A DNA stretch of 64,000 nt. Source: Harmonia axyridis. Lineage: Eukaryota; Arthropoda; Insecta; Coleoptera; Coccinellidae. Positions within the stretch are counted from its first letter, which is position 1; the number at the start of each line of letters is the position of its first letter. Under the pieces are notes generated by a model. It ran no database searches and was not told the origin of the DNA. It saw nothing but the letters and a program-made list of their open reading frames with translations. Below are positions 24,800 through 37,320 of this stretch, one piece after another. Position numbers and translations under genes: made by a program. The DNA lies in contig NC_059504.1 of NCBI RefSeq assembly GCF_914767665.1, forward strand, positions 32,701,220 to 32,765,219, in the 5' to 3' direction.

Positions 24800-25970
24800 T
24801 GGATACTCAAAAGATGTATGAAGTTTTTGACTGTATTCGACTGAAGCTGTAGTATGTAATAACCACACTCTTATACGCAGAATATTTACAAGCGTTCAAG
24901 ATGTTGTCATCTTCAGAAACCAAAAATAACTAAATCATAGCTTCTCACTTTCTGCCATGAAGTGAGTGGCCTAAAGTGCCTTATATGGTTTTTAGTTATT
25001 TGACAAACACAAAGAGATGTAGAGAAATTAAAAAAAAACGCCAGCAGCCAATCTGGGAAGTAGATAGACTATCGCTCGATTTCATTCGAGTGTGAGGCTA
25101 CTTTCCGTCCTTGGAAACAAATGTTTAAAGTTCAATGAACCCACAAAACCTCAAACCCAAGTAGAAGCATATCATTCATAAGCTAGATTTTCTAAGGATC
25201 TAATGGATCTTCAAGATGCGAGAAGCTAATTCCACATTCCATATAGAATTATGTTCTCGTATCTTCAAGTTCTATTTTTTCAGTAGCTGCATAATCTCAG
25301 ATTACTAATTCAAGATTAAAAGGTTTAAAAATAACAATTGTGTTGGGTATGATTATTTTCCGCCAATTTTTTTCATGATAATCAAACGGAAATAAGCACA
25401 ATGAGTAATTAAGAAACTAGAGGATATCCGCTCAGAGATAATTAAGAAAAAGTTGGCCAAATTTAATCCAAATTATCTTTGAAATACTTTCAATGGAATA
25501 TTCGAGGATATTGGAGATTTAGAGGTTACTTATTAATTCTATGAGCTAATATTGAAGCACTCTATTTTAAAGCAAATAATTATTCATCAAAAATGTGGTG
25601 CCTATTGCAGTGACGCTAGGTGCTTAGCAATTCTGAAGACATATTTCGAAGTGACATCTTGATCATTCATCGGAAAATTCATCGCAATTCATTATCAAAT
25701 AGCCGAACTGACGAAGGTGCTTTAATTTTGAATTTCTGTTATCTGTTATCACCAAAATTCAGCTTGTCGTGTGTGTCGTTATTTTGGAGACATAGATAAG
25801 ATTTTGTTTTTAAAATCGGCCGTTTTAGAGAACATTTTCAATAATTTTATGTTCCGTTATTCGTGTTTATCGATGAAAAATATTAGGTGTATTTGAAAAA
25901 ATTAAATTTAATTTTTTCACAATAAATATCGATGTCAAATATCAAAGTATAAAACAAATAGAAAGGAGTT
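24800..25970. other. AT-rich noncoding stretch
   Basis: No feature recognised. Confidence 0.5.
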
Positions 25971-25984
25971 CGACCACGTGCGCA

Positions 25985-26130
25985 TGCCTTAACTAAGAAC
26001 TAACAAGAGAGTGCATAAACGCCACTGAATTCTTAGGTTTAGTTCTTAGTTCATAGTTCTTAGTCCTTAGTTCTTAGGTACGGTGCATAAATCCACCATT
26101 AGTTCCTAGGACTGGTGCATAAATCCACCA
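25985..26130. repeat. Short direct repeats, transposon-end-like
   Basis: CTAAGAACTAAC lies at the left edge, then at least four TTAGTTCTTAG-type units, then two GTGCATAAATCCACCAT units (about 26081 and 26116) preceded by a diverged GTGCATAAACGCCACT. This may be the terminal part of an unidentified element. Confidence 0.5.
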
Positions 26131-27365
26131 TAATTTTTTGGTATGTGAATACGATTGACAGAAGCAATATTTAAGATTATTTTCATGTTCGATAACAAAT
26201 ATATAGACCAAAGTTACACTTTTTTCAATGTAATATCCTATATATTAATTCAAAAATGGAATGTCAAGTTCGAAATAATGATTTGTTTTACCAGATCCTC
26301 TATACCTCAGAAGTACCATTCACGAGAAAATGGGAAAAAAATGTGAAATATGGAGAGTTTTTAATTAATTAATCAATGAAAAAACCAGTAACGCCGCTGA
26401 TACACACAATGTTTGTTCGGGTAGACAATTGGCTATTTCTATACAGAACAAATTCTGTATTATACAGAGTAACCATAATTAATATTCAAACATTAACTAT
26501 AGATAATTATCAAGAACTTGCTCATTTCAAATGACACCCCCTGAAAAATTATAAGATTTAGGTGTAGGAATTCTTCATAAGAATAGTTTCGACGAAATTA
26601 AATTTTACATTCAGTAAGATATAGAAATACTTATAATATTAATAATGATCACGCTATATAATCCAGAAGTGGAATTTTCTTTACTCTATAAGAGTAGCTA
26701 ATATGTTTTCCCGAAAAAGCATTGGCGTAATTGGTTTTTTCATCAATTACCAATTACAAAAATTCCATATTTCCAATTTTTAGCCATTTTCTCGTGAATG
26801 ATGCTCGTAAGTATAAAATGATCTGAAGAAGTTCATCGTTATATGAGTTTGCCATTCCATTTTTGAATTTATATACAGGGTATTACATTTAAAAAAATGC
26901 TTAGTATGAACAGCCTGTATATATGAAAATAATTTTAAATCATCTGTGGTAAGCCACCCAGTATATTGCTTATTTTGTCTATCGATTTGAGTATATTTTG
27001 TTATATATACATATATCAATGAAGAGGAAATATGGAATAATACAGTTATGAAATGAGGGTTAAATATGGGACATCCGGTGTACCTACACAGTGCGTGTGT
27101 TTGGCCGGAACTAGGCGCACTAGACAGTGGGTCATGAAATGGAACGTAATACACCATCAGGCTAACGGAAATCGATTTCACTTATGTAAAACAACCTTTA
27201 TCCTTCGATTCATTGGGCGTGGAAATGATAGTGAAGGCGCCAGTAAGATCTAGAATTTATAGTCGTCGCAGAAATTCTCTTCAGCATTAAACGTGCGACT
27301 GGAATCTTCCAGATTCGAAAAGCTTCTATTGCCTGAGATTACACCACTTTGAGTAGCACGAGAAT
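26131..27365. other. Noncoding stretch
   Basis: Frames at 26780-27253 on both strands overlap each other and have no domain. Otherwise nothing is seen apart from a TACAGGGTATTACAT-type repeat edge near 26873. Confidence 0.4.
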
Positions 27366-27369
27366 AGTT

Positions 27370-27497
27370 ATTTATAATACAAGTGCAGAAGGCATTGATA
27401 TTCTTCCACGAGTTCAAAATTCAAAAACGAGCCACGAAGTGGCGAGTTTTTGAATGAACGAGTGGTAGAATGAGCCTTCTGTACGAGTATTATACAT
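27370..27497. repeat. Palindromic MITE-like element
   Basis: TATAATACAAGTGCAGAAGGC on the left mirrors GCCTTCTGTACGAGTATTATA on the right. Further inside, CTTCCACGAGTTCA mirrors TGAACGAGTGGTAG, and AAAAACGAGCCAC/AGTGGCGAGTTTTT forms the centre. The whole folds on itself and has no coding capacity. Confidence 0.75.
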
Positions 27498-27619
27498 TAT
27501 TTTCTGTAATTCATTGCATTTTCATTGAAATTAATGAAATATTTCCATAAATATAATTTAGTGATTTTTGCATTGAAAAATGTTGGTTGGCAGAACTAAT
27601 TTCTTTAAGGCAAATTGAT

Positions 27620-27735
27620 GCATTGACAGATAAAGCCGTGGCGGAAAGTTCGGAGTACCAACATAGAATAATAAAATATAACCATGAAAACTGTGCGTTT
27701 CTGATATATTCTCGCACGATTTTGTTCTACAAGAT
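27620..27735. repeat. Dispersed repeat A, copy 2
   Basis: Matches 7138-7262 in order: GACAGATAAA, CCGTGGCGG, AATAATAAAATATAACCATG, CTGTGC, CTGATATATTCTCG, ACGATTTTGTTC. Confidence 0.7.
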
Positions 27736-28032
27736 GTGGAAGAATGAACGGAATAACCACAGAATTAGAGAAAATGATATTAGATACGGAGTTCTTGAAA
27801 TTCCAACATATTTGTAGATATTATTGCAGTAGTACTGTTACTTCAACTTTCTTTTTCTTGTAGATATTGTTTCACCATACAATATGAGTAATATCCGAAT
27901 TTTGAAACGAAAAAGGTCTTAAACGACTAGCTTGAACACATACTGATTGAGAAATCCTTATTATGTCTGCCCTTCCGTTTCCGAAAAAAATAACTAAACA
28001 TTTGAAATTTTCAAGATATGATTGAGGTTCAA

Positions 28033-28124
28033 AGTTGGTGAATGAGCCGAATTCAACGAAATGGTATTGGAGTTGAATGAATTTTTTTCCCAAAATCCGA
28101 GTTGGTGAATGAGCCGAATTCACC
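28033..28124. repeat. Short direct repeat
   Basis: GTTGGTGAATGAGCCGAATT occurs at about 28033 and again at about 28102, 69 nt apart, with diverged intervening sequence. Confidence 0.6.
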
Positions 28125-28299
28125 AAGTAGTTTTGGAGCCCAAATCGAAAACGAGACTTTTTTAAATTTGGTACAAGTTCTGTCAAGTACCTTATGAATA
28201 AATATACAATTATTTTTTTATGGAGAAGATTCGTTACATCGATGTACAGGGTGTTACACAATTGAAGCGACGCTCTATAAAGGTTGAACGCTGACATTT

Positions 28300-29595
28300 T
28301 CGTATTTGTCTCAACGCACTAACGCAGTATCAATTCAACAAGATGGCGAGCGAAGAGGATGCGTTAGATGAGCTCCGCTCGAAAAGTGCGAGTATTTCTA
28401 CAAAAACTAAAGAAATCAAGGCAATTTGTGTTCATTGTAACAGAAAAGTAATTGAATTCGTCAAGTGCGCGAAATGTAAAGATATTTTCCACCCATCCTG
28501 TCTTACGCAAGCGGCGACGAAGAAATCCACATTGTGCATTCATGAAAGTGAAATTTCTGAGGAAATATCCGAAGATCCCAGAGTGTTATTGCATATTTTC
28601 CAAGTACGAATACAATATCTTGAATCCCTACTCAGCGAAACCCAGAGTAAAAATTCTATATTGGTTCAAAACAACGAATTATTGACGGAAAAGGTGAGAA
28701 ATTTGGAATCTTCTAAAAAAAACGAGAATCAACAACAAAAAAAACCCGAAAGTCGAGATAAGGATCACAGTCAAAGTCAACCTTCTCATATCTCGTCTAT
28801 GATTGAGTCAACTTCTGTGGTGCTGAAATCCTCTGTGAACGAACAGAAAGGTCAAAATCGTCAAAGTGAAAGCTAACCTATTCTTCAAAAGTAAACAAGG
28901 GTTTAAATTCAAGTAACAAAGTACTTAAAAATATGTTACCATCAACATCTACCACAGATGTAACGGCGATTCCAAATGAAAATTATAATGAAAACAAAAC
29001 AATCGTGGATAACAACAAAAATAAGGACATTACAACACCAGAACAAATTAATTCTGGTTGGAAAACGGTAATTAAAAAACGAAAATTACAAAATAAAGAC
29101 AAAATTATATGCACTGGATCTAGTAATAATTGCGGAATAACGGGTGCATTAAGGAAGAAATGGATGTATGTAGGAAAAATAGCGGGAATTGTTAAGGAAG
29201 AGGACATTATAGACTACTTGGGAAAAATGGAAGTTAAAGACGAAATAGAAGTGCGAAAACTAGACACGAAGGGTTCAAATTCGGCGTTCAGTGTGGGTGT
29301 TGCATCAGAAGAACTATTTAAAAAGTTGGGCGCCCCAGAATTCTGGCCTGCAGGTGTACTGGTGAGAGAATTTTCCTTTCGCGGATTCTTCTCTAGGAAT
29401 AACAAAAATTGAGGAATCAGACAGTTACCACTGCACAAATTCAAGAAGACAGTCAAGAAACATCTAGCAAATGCCGCGGTATATAGCACTGAAGAATATC
29501 TAAATTAATTTTTTTCTTTTTTCTCATTACTGTTTGGACATGTGTAAAATTATCTATTTTTAGCACGAATAAATTATTATTATTATTATTATTAG
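28300..29595 (+). mobile_element. Internally deleted non-LTR retrotransposon
   Basis: ORF1 is followed almost immediately by a segment reading LPLHKFKKTVKKHLANAA, YSTEEYLN and a stop. This is the usual C-terminal end of LINE ORF2, so nearly all of ORF2 (endonuclease and reverse transcriptase) is missing. A short 3' region ends in (ATT)n at about 29572-29595, a simple-repeat tail typical of CR1/Jockey-type elements. The 5' edge is approximate. Confidence 0.75.
28343..29412 (+). pseudogene. LINE ORF1 protein (zinc finger, coiled coil, RNA-binding-like domain), broken
   Basis: The frame from ATG 28343 (context AAGATGG) runs 177 codons. It has a C-x2-C-x9-C-x2-C-x4-H-x2-C finger at about residues 29-53, as in PHD-like fingers of CR1/Jockey-type ORF1 proteins. 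A coiled-coil-like stretch follows at about residues 90-128, then a Q/S-rich tail and a stop at 28876. After a frameshift the protein resumes at 28933-29412. This part contains KWMYVGKIAGIVKEEDIIDY and EFWPAGVLVREFSFRGFF, a typical C-terminal ORF1 domain that binds RNA in related LINEs. The stop plus frameshift make it non-functional as it stands. Family assignment is by pattern, not by search. Confidence 0.8.
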
Positions 29596-29640
29596 GCTTC
29601 ATTAGTGTTACATTCTTGAATTGTTTGGAAATACACTGAG

Positions 29641-30416
29641 TGTACCAAAAAAGTATAAACGACCAAACATTTGTGTTTTCTTATGGAACACCCTGTTTTT
29701 TATTGAATTTACATATTGCATGTAATAAATGAATCCAAGTTTGTTCGAAGGTTCATATTTCGATTTTTCATCAATTAAAGGATCTTTGGAAGAACCTTAC
29801 AATTTCGAAATTAATGAATTTATTTGAATGGGGGTTTGAAAGTGAATACTAGAAGAACAAGGTTAGGTGCTGACTTCCTGATAATCTTTGAGAGCTCCAC
29901 TAGGTGTTCAAAATGGGACGATCCAAACTTCTTCAAACGTTAATATCGGGCTTATTCCAAATTGCACATTCTATATTTTACTTTCTCATTTGGTAGAGAA
30001 TCTTTGGAAGATAATAAAATTTACTACATAATAAAAAAATAAAAAGCGTGTGCCATTTGACATAAGCCCGATATTTATGTTCAAATAAGTCAGTAATGAA
30101 TAGTCTCATTTTAAACACCCAGTAGAGATTTCAATGTTAATCAGAGTCAGTACTTGCCTCCGTTCTTCAAGTATTCTTTCTCAAAATATCAATCAAATAA
30201 ATTTATTTATTTCGGAGTAATTAGGTTTTTCCAAAGACTGAAAATTAATGAAAAATCGAAATAATATCTCAAAAACGTTAAGTTTTACGCATATGATACT
30301 TTGAACAAACTTGAGTTCATTTATTCCATGCTATATCTGAAAATGAGATAAAAAACATCTCAAACAGTTTCATGAGAAAAAAATATTTTTTTGGTCATTT
30401 AAACTTTTTTGGTATA
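29641..30416. mobile_element. 0.78-kb imperfect foldback element
   Basis: TGTACCAAAAAAGTATAAACG at 29641 mirrors the sequence ending AAACTTTTTTGGTATA at 30416. Inner pairs continue the fold: CTAGGTGTTCAAAATGGGAC with GTCTCATTTTAAACACCCAG, and AATATCGGGCTTAT with ATAAGCCCGATATT, centred near 30029. There is no coding frame. It lies 45 bp from the LINE tail. Confidence 0.8.
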
Positions 30417-31478
30417 CCCTGTATATTTTCAAACAATTCGAGAATGTAGCTCTAATGGATCCTAATGATATTGTGTAAAAAAATTGAAAATTTCAGAACG
30501 TAGCGTCAATGGTGGAACACTCTGTATAACAGCAAAATAATTGGTGCAAAATCAGACGCCAGTTTGACATATACCTAACATATGATTGATGTGAAAAAAT
30601 AACTAGAAGTCTTATAATTCAGAAGGTTATTTAATTTCACAACTTAATCAGTTGAATTTATGAAATTACTAGGTATTGAAGGAACGTGTAAAAAAGCTTC
30701 TAGCTAGATGTTAGTGTTATTTTGTAAAATCGATCACGTTTATAAAATTTTATAATGCAATGGATTTTGTAAAACATCATTAATATTGATTCACCTATCT
30801 CTCTAACTCGAATTATATCACTTCAAATCAACTTTCATTATAACGGTAGAAAAACAAATAAGTCAATTGAGTTGTACGAAACTAGTAGAAATCCATCCTT
30901 ATCGATGCGGAAGTAAAGCTGAAATGACACCGATAAATACCGATCAGTTATTTGTATATGTATGATTCAGTTTCAAGACTGTTTTCAAGTTATCCATCTG
31001 CAAGGCAAACTTCCATCAGTTACAGTGTCACAAGCAATTCGATCTAGAAGGTAGAATTCGACCTTCTCAAGGCTTAAAAACCATAATTGAATGACTACTA
31101 GAGGTAGATATTCCTCAAGTATTTGCAGTTTTCTTTTGAGAGGAGCTATCGATTTAGTTGTGTGACCAGTTCGAAAAGTAAAAATTTTTATTGTTGATGA
31201 ATGCAGCACCGATTTCAAATTGAATTGATTTAAAAATAACGGGTTTGGCGATAATCGGAAAGTTTCGAATAAAACTGATATTTATATTTACTGTTTAAAT
31301 AAATTTGAATCTCTTTCCTTGTTTTTGAAACGAATTGCTTTTTTTGTCTATATTTACTTTTCGAATCCAGAGATCTTCTGAAAATTTACGTCATTCATTG
31401 AAAGAAAACTTTGCATAAAATAATAAATACTATAACGCTCTGATCGAGAAAACGATCCATGAATTTCAAAGGATGAAA
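30417..31478. other. AT-rich noncoding stretch
   Basis: Nothing recognised; overlapping short frames lack domains. Confidence 0.5.
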
Positions 31479-31480
31479 TA

Positions 31481-32773
31481 TACTGCTCCACAGGAGTTAT
31501 GGATATCGTATTCAACCGTTTTGAAAAGTATGTAATCTTCGAGAAAATCGCTGTAAAATCATTTAAAAATCAATAACAAGTTGAATCGATCCAATAAAAT
31601 TCAGAATGAGACATTTCGTCAATCTGGTCGCCTTTTTTCTGAAGTTTGGTTCTTTGCATATGCTTCATGAATGTTCTTATTTTGAAATGGTGTCAGTTTA
31701 TCAACGGCTTCGATTCGAAACGAGTTTTCTGAAAATGCCAAGATTTAAATTAACAAACGCTGAGGCTGATAGGGCTATCGGAATGCTACAGGTCGCCTTA
31801 CTCAGGTTGTTGTAGCGGAAAGGCTTCAAGTCCGCCAAAGTGTGATATCTCGACTTTGAAATAGGTTCAGGGAGACAGGTTCCGTGTTGGAAAGACCAAG
31901 GCTTGGTGGGTGACGAAAGACAACACCTGCTCAGGATAGTTTCATCACCGTTTCGGCGGGAAGAAACCCTACATCTGCGTGTAGAATGCTACGGAATACT
32001 CTTCAAAATGCAGATGGGGTTCAAGTTTCCATCGAAACCATCAGACGACGTTTGAGAGAGGTGAATCTAGGTTCTAGACGTCCATTAAGAGGAGTTTCAT
32101 TAACAGGTGACCATAAGCGTCGAAGACTGGAATGGGCAAGGCAACATATCAATTGGAACGATCATTGGCGTAGTGTCCTTTTCACTGATGAATCCAGATA
32201 TGGACGATTTTCCGATTATCGAAGAATAAGGGTATGGACAATCCTACGCATATCTCGTAATCGTCGCTATGTCCAAGAAGTCCATCCATCCGGGGGGGTA
32301 GTGTTATCGTATGGGCCGGGATAAGTTTTAACGGGCTCACAGATCTACAAATTTGTCCTGGGAATATGACCGCCTTATACTATAGGGAGCATGTCATTGA
32401 CAATGTTGTGCCAAATTTTCACGCTGCTATTGGTGAAACTATTCAATTTCTAGACGATAACGCTAGACCGCACCGTGCAGCCATAGGTGAGAATGCGCTC
32501 GAGGAGCTTAGTATTCCACATTTACCAATACCTCCACACTCATCAGATTTGAATTGCATAGAACATGCATGGTATATGCTCCAAAGACGATTAGATAATC
32601 ATCCTACCCCAGAATCCTTAAATGATCTGAGAGAGCTTCTGCCCCGTTTATGGAACCAAATTCCTCAAGAAATGTTCAACAACCTCTTGCGTAGTATGCA
32701 AAGAAGATGTCAAGCTGTTATTGATGCCCGTGGAGGCAATTAAGTCAATATCCCTAACTCATGTGGAGCAGTT
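31481..32773 (+). mobile_element. Full-length Tc1-family element with inverted ends and TA target sites
   Basis: TACTGCTCCACAGGAGTTAT at 31481 is mirrored by the sequence ending at 32773, whose reverse complement begins AACTGCTCCACATGAGTTAG. The terminal inverted repeats are about 26 bp with three mismatches. TA dinucleotides flank both ends (31479-31480 and 32774-32775), as expected from TA-targeted insertion. The 1293-bp length fits a complete Tc1 element. The only gene inside is the broken transposase. Confidence 0.88.
31735..32743 (+). pseudogene. Tc1-family DD34E transposase, inactivated
   Basis: Starts at ATG 31735 (MPRFKLTNAEADRAIGMLQ). A frameshift near 31790 leads into LTQVVVAERLQVRQSVISRL. 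Stops occur at 31857-31859 and 31911-31913, and the helix-turn-helix region continues to about 32130. The catalytic block has LFTDESRYGRF (first Asp codon 32187), FLDDNARPH (second Asp 32456-32458) and LNCIEHAW (Glu 32561-32563). Exactly 34 residues lie between the second Asp and the Glu. A second frameshift lies in a run of seven G near 32290; the alternative frame there reads SVIVWAGISFNGLTDL. The end is QAVIDARGGN and a stop. It would cut and paste DNA in the nucleus if intact. Confidence 0.9.
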
Positions 32774-32775
32774 TA

Positions 32776-34837
32776 TTTCGATGATATTGAATGCAATATT
32801 ATCGGCGGTAACGTCCTAGATGATAATTCTGAAGTTACAACTTAGACAATTTTATTCTCCATTTGGGATCAATAAACAATGGTTCAAACCTAGCAGCATG
32901 ATATTTATAATGAGATTGTTATAAGACATTTTTATACGAATTGAGTTGAGACATCATGTGACACAAGAAACAACAATATATCATTGTGTACAATTTGGAG
33001 CGTCTTTCTCTTCTTTTATATTTATTTTAAACCGAATCATCACGTTATCAGATCTAGGTTCGAAATGATCAAATGAGTGATGAAAACTTGAGATAAGGTT
33101 GAAAAAAATGAAGTTAATCTATCAATAGCTTTTTGATCTGCGATATTATTAGTGAAATTATAATTATTCAGTGAAATATTGCAATGGTAAACTCAAGTAA
33201 CTTCAGTTTAGAACTGGCAGATTACTAACTCTTTTATTTCTCGATATATTGGAATATCTGATCATCGAATTCCGTATTCTTTCCAAAAAGAATTCCTTCT
33301 GTCATATCAACCTAGGTGATCTTGAAAAGCGTGGATTGTGAACCAAATTAAAGTGACTTCGCTTCATCGAAACCAGAAATATTAGATCGCTAACATAATT
33401 AATGAGTATATCGATGAAAACATTGCTAGTGAAAATCGTGGCAATTTTGTTCCCTCCAGCACCAGGAAAGAATTTAAAAAAATTGATCTATGAATATCTG
33501 GTTTTCTTCGGAGGAATTTCAATTTCAATACCACAAGACCACATTTTGGCTTCTCTATTAGAACGTTAATTTCTCCTAAACGACCGAATATATCGAAAGC
33601 AAGAAAAGAGATTTCGAAGGAACATTATATATGAAAAGCTACAAGCTGATAAGCATGCTCTTAATGAAGAAAAACTACAAAAATATTTAAGAACAATGTT
33701 GATTTATATCAACATTGAGCAGTTTTATAACTGCTATCACCTCAAATCCTCTAAAATATCTGATGATGAATATTGTTATCCTCTGAAATATCTGAAGATA
33801 AACATTATTATGCTGTGGAGTGTGAACACAGGCCTTTTTAAGATTTTATATGAATAATTAGTTGAAAAACTCGGAAATCTACCGTCTTGATTGAGATTTA
33901 TTTTACATCATGTCGAATTATCTCCTATTTTTCCATTATTGTGAAGAATAATTAACAAAAAAGGAAGAACATGGTTGGTATTCGGTTTTTTGTGAGATGA
34001 CAGAAATATGAGTTTTTGTAGAGACATATAAAATACACCAATTTTCATTCGATATTTTCCGAGATATATGCAAAAAACCGCGAAAAAATTATTTGTTCTA
34101 ATTTTTTTTGTGCGTTTTTCCAATGTTCCCCAAATTTTCCAGGGGCCCTTGTGAGCACATATTGACTGAACTATAACTGTATTACTGTCAAATTTTCGAG
34201 AAGATTTCCAATATATCGGAGTCCTGTAAAATTTTTCAATCTAGCATATCTACATATTCTTGGCGTTCTGTTTCGTAATTCCTCTTGTAGAAATCTAATG
34301 AGTTGCACGTTATATAACCAAACTACAATTAATATTACAACTAAATGTGCTAGATTCCGCTTACGGAAATGTATTCAATTGGAATAATTGCAATGGACCG
34401 TGCAGGTATGGCCGAAATCGTTATGGAATCCTATGCTACCATGCTGAATCCATCTCATCACTTAAAACTTGATAAACACAAACTAAAATAATGATAGGAA
34501 GATGAACTCCAGTGTCCTCATTCATAATCGTGGAAATCCAACAGAAAATTTCTGATGGGAATAATTTACGGTATTACAGCGTAACAAGGACCAACATAAT
34601 AATTATGATTATCTTTATTAATCACATTTATTTTTATCAATCACAAAATGGTTAATAAAATCGCTTCTCTATCCGCCAATTTAAGTACTTCAGATTTCTA
34701 TTTTCATAGCCGTTCGTTCCAAGTATAAATGATTAATTATGAACAACTTGAGGAACTCATCATATAATTCTACCTCAATATATTACTAGAAATTTCAATC
34801 GATCATGTGCCGAATCTTGATCAAATTTTCTTTGCAA
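32776..34837. other. AT-rich noncoding stretch
   Basis: No gene or repeat recognised, except a weak partial duplication of GATGATGAATATTGTTATCC around 33760-33810. Confidence 0.45.
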
Positions 34838-34979
34838 ACTATCAAAATCGTTATTTCTCTGGTCATGTAATAGATATAGATATTTTAGTTATTACGCCTC
34901 CGTATACTATCTAAATCGTTATTTCTCTGGTCATGTAATAGATATAGATATTTTAGTTATTACGCCTCCGTATACTATC
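34838..34979. repeat. Tandem duplication of a 68-bp unit
   Basis: ACTATC starts at 34838, 34906 and 34974, enclosing two 68-bp units that differ at essentially one base. Confidence 0.9.
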
Positions 34980-35264
34980 CTTAAGCATGTTGAGTTCTAA
35001 TGTTCTAACATTCAGCGACTTTGACACGACAAGAATTATTGGCTTTGTCAATGGTGTAATGACAAAATATAGTATACACATGAAAAGATAGAGAAACATG
35101 AAAAAGATTAGATGCTCTTGAAAGGCTTTAGGAGGATGTTTTGTTACTTCGTGTCAAATCTCCGACCATTGGTTTAGTAATATAAAGATGGTTTACTAGT
35201 CTGTTGGAGTCTCGGTTGGAGTGATGTTTATAAGAATTACTTTCTTCTTATATAGAAGATAGTC

Positions 35265-35505
35265 CATACACATTGTTTCAGCAAGAAAACACACTTCTGC
35301 GGGAAACGGATGTTGACGTGGCCGTCGCATCCAACGGATTCAAATTCCATATGAGCATTTGTGGGAAATGATAGGAAGGTGATTGCCGTCCACTTTGCAC
35401 CATCCTTCACAGGCTATTCATCAAGTTCAAGTTGCTAGGACTCAGGTACCGCAAACAAACATTGATCTTGTTATATTATCGATGCCATGTTGACAAACGC
35501 GATAA
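35265..35505 (+). pseudogene. Tc1-like transposase C-terminal fragment
   Basis: The plus strand reads FQQENT, then after a frameshift TWPSHPTDSNSI-stop, a decayed form of WPSRSPDLNPIE. Diverged C-terminal sequence follows. Only the region around the last two catalytic residues survives. The family is inferred from the FQQ-N and WP-S-P-D-N-I spacing. Confidence 0.55.
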
Positions 35506-37320
35506 AAAAATTTCGTATTGAATTCTAATGAAATTTTTTCTGAATGTGATTGTTTCATTTTGAGGTAAAATTACTAAATTGAAAAAAAAATTGGAGGAAT
35601 TATCATCAGCTTACTCTTCCAAGCTTTTTTTAATGCTAATTATCTATATGGAATTAGTATAAAGTTGCTTTGCAGCACGATTCATTCGTGTCTCTCTAAG
35701 GCATACATATAAATGGGATCAAATGCATATGCATTTAACTATTGACAATTTATGCAACACTTAAAATTGACATCTGAGCCGTCGGAGCAAGGAAATTACC
35801 AACACAATATTCTTCACGTTTCGATAACGAACTTCATCATAATCAGAAATTACAAGTTAATAACTGATTTAAAAAAACATGCAGTAATTCCTATCTTGTC
35901 AAGTATTGACTACAAAAATTATCAGTCCGTCCTTCATCCTTCAATTAAGCAATGTAAATAAAAGGTTCGCTGTGTAGTCATACTCGTATCAGCTTTGGTT
36001 GAGTTTTGAAGAGGAATTTCAAATAAAGTTGAATGACTGTAAAATCAATGAAGTTTAGTGGTTTTATGGCTGGGTATATATGAATAACAGTCATCACGGA
36101 ATTAATCTGTCTTACTTTCCAGAATTTGTGGTATTTTTCGAGGAATGTTTGCTCGAGACTTAAATTGTTGTTGAACCAGTTTCATTCGGGGATATGATCC
36201 ATGTTGAAATGAACATTCAACACTAACTAAATAACGATAAAAAAAATTACCTTGTTCACGTTTTTCCACATATTCATGTAAATATTCACTTCATTTTATA
36301 TTAGACGACACATCGTAGAACACACATTTATTACTGATTGTTGATGTTGAAGACAAGGTTAGACGTTTCCAGTATTATCGAATTTTTTTTGTCGTTGCAC
36401 ATCATGCCGACAGACTAGAGATGGAATCGGGTCATGGTTAGATCATTGTACCAGTCGGTTCGTTAATCCCAAATATATTCTTCAGGTTTATTTCAAGGAA
36501 TGTTATACTTCGAAATTGATAGAAACGAACAAATATAAAAAAAATGAAAATGTTTCACTATGGTTCATCATTTCCTCCTACTTTATGAAATATCCAAATC
36601 ATTGAAACGAAACGATCCATCAAATTAAATAAAAATAATCTTTTTTACGGACCCTTGTAGTGGAAAGCAGTTATTCACAGTTGCTCATTCTTGTACTTAG
36701 AAAATAATATAAAAACTTTCAACATAAAGATTGAAAATCCTTAGAGGAAAAAATAATAGGTATAAACCATTAAAATGTTCACAGATAAGGTATGTTTTGG
36801 AGTGTATAGAATCGAGAAATCCTCGGAGAAATCTAATCAAAAAATCCATCCGTCTTCCAGAGCTTTTCTCAGGAACTATAAGAGAATTTGCGTGAAATTT
36901 GGTACAGAAATCGGTTTTTGCACCGTATTTATCCTCCAAGCTAAAAAACTTTTGAAGAAAATAATAGATCAATGAAGAAAAAGAATAGTTTTTCAGAAAC
37001 TCTGCAACATTAAAAATTTGAATTGAAAACATGTATTGCCGCTAAGTCTCTCTCATCAGTTCTGTGTTATGAAAGTTTTGATATTATTTTCTGAGTAAAA
37101 GAACAGTGAGTATTTTGGTCATAGACGCCAGGAATATTAACGGTATCAATTTAAATAACAAATTATTGAAATATCGACAGCGGGCAATGTTCCTACCAAA
37201 ATATTATCAAAATTTTTGAGAACCACTTTCAATTTATTAATTTTTAGTATTATTACACCCAAAAGGAAAAATGAACAACTCATATTCAGATTGAAATCAT
37301 ATTTGCAAGAAATTTCGACA
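35506..37320. other. AT-rich noncoding stretch
   Basis: Short overlapping frames at 36697-37032 on both strands lack domains; nothing else recognised. Confidence 0.45.

Noticed and set aside
27872..28297. 141-codon minus-strand frame
   Set aside because: No domain, low-complexity residue mix, and it overlaps a direct repeat (28033-28124).
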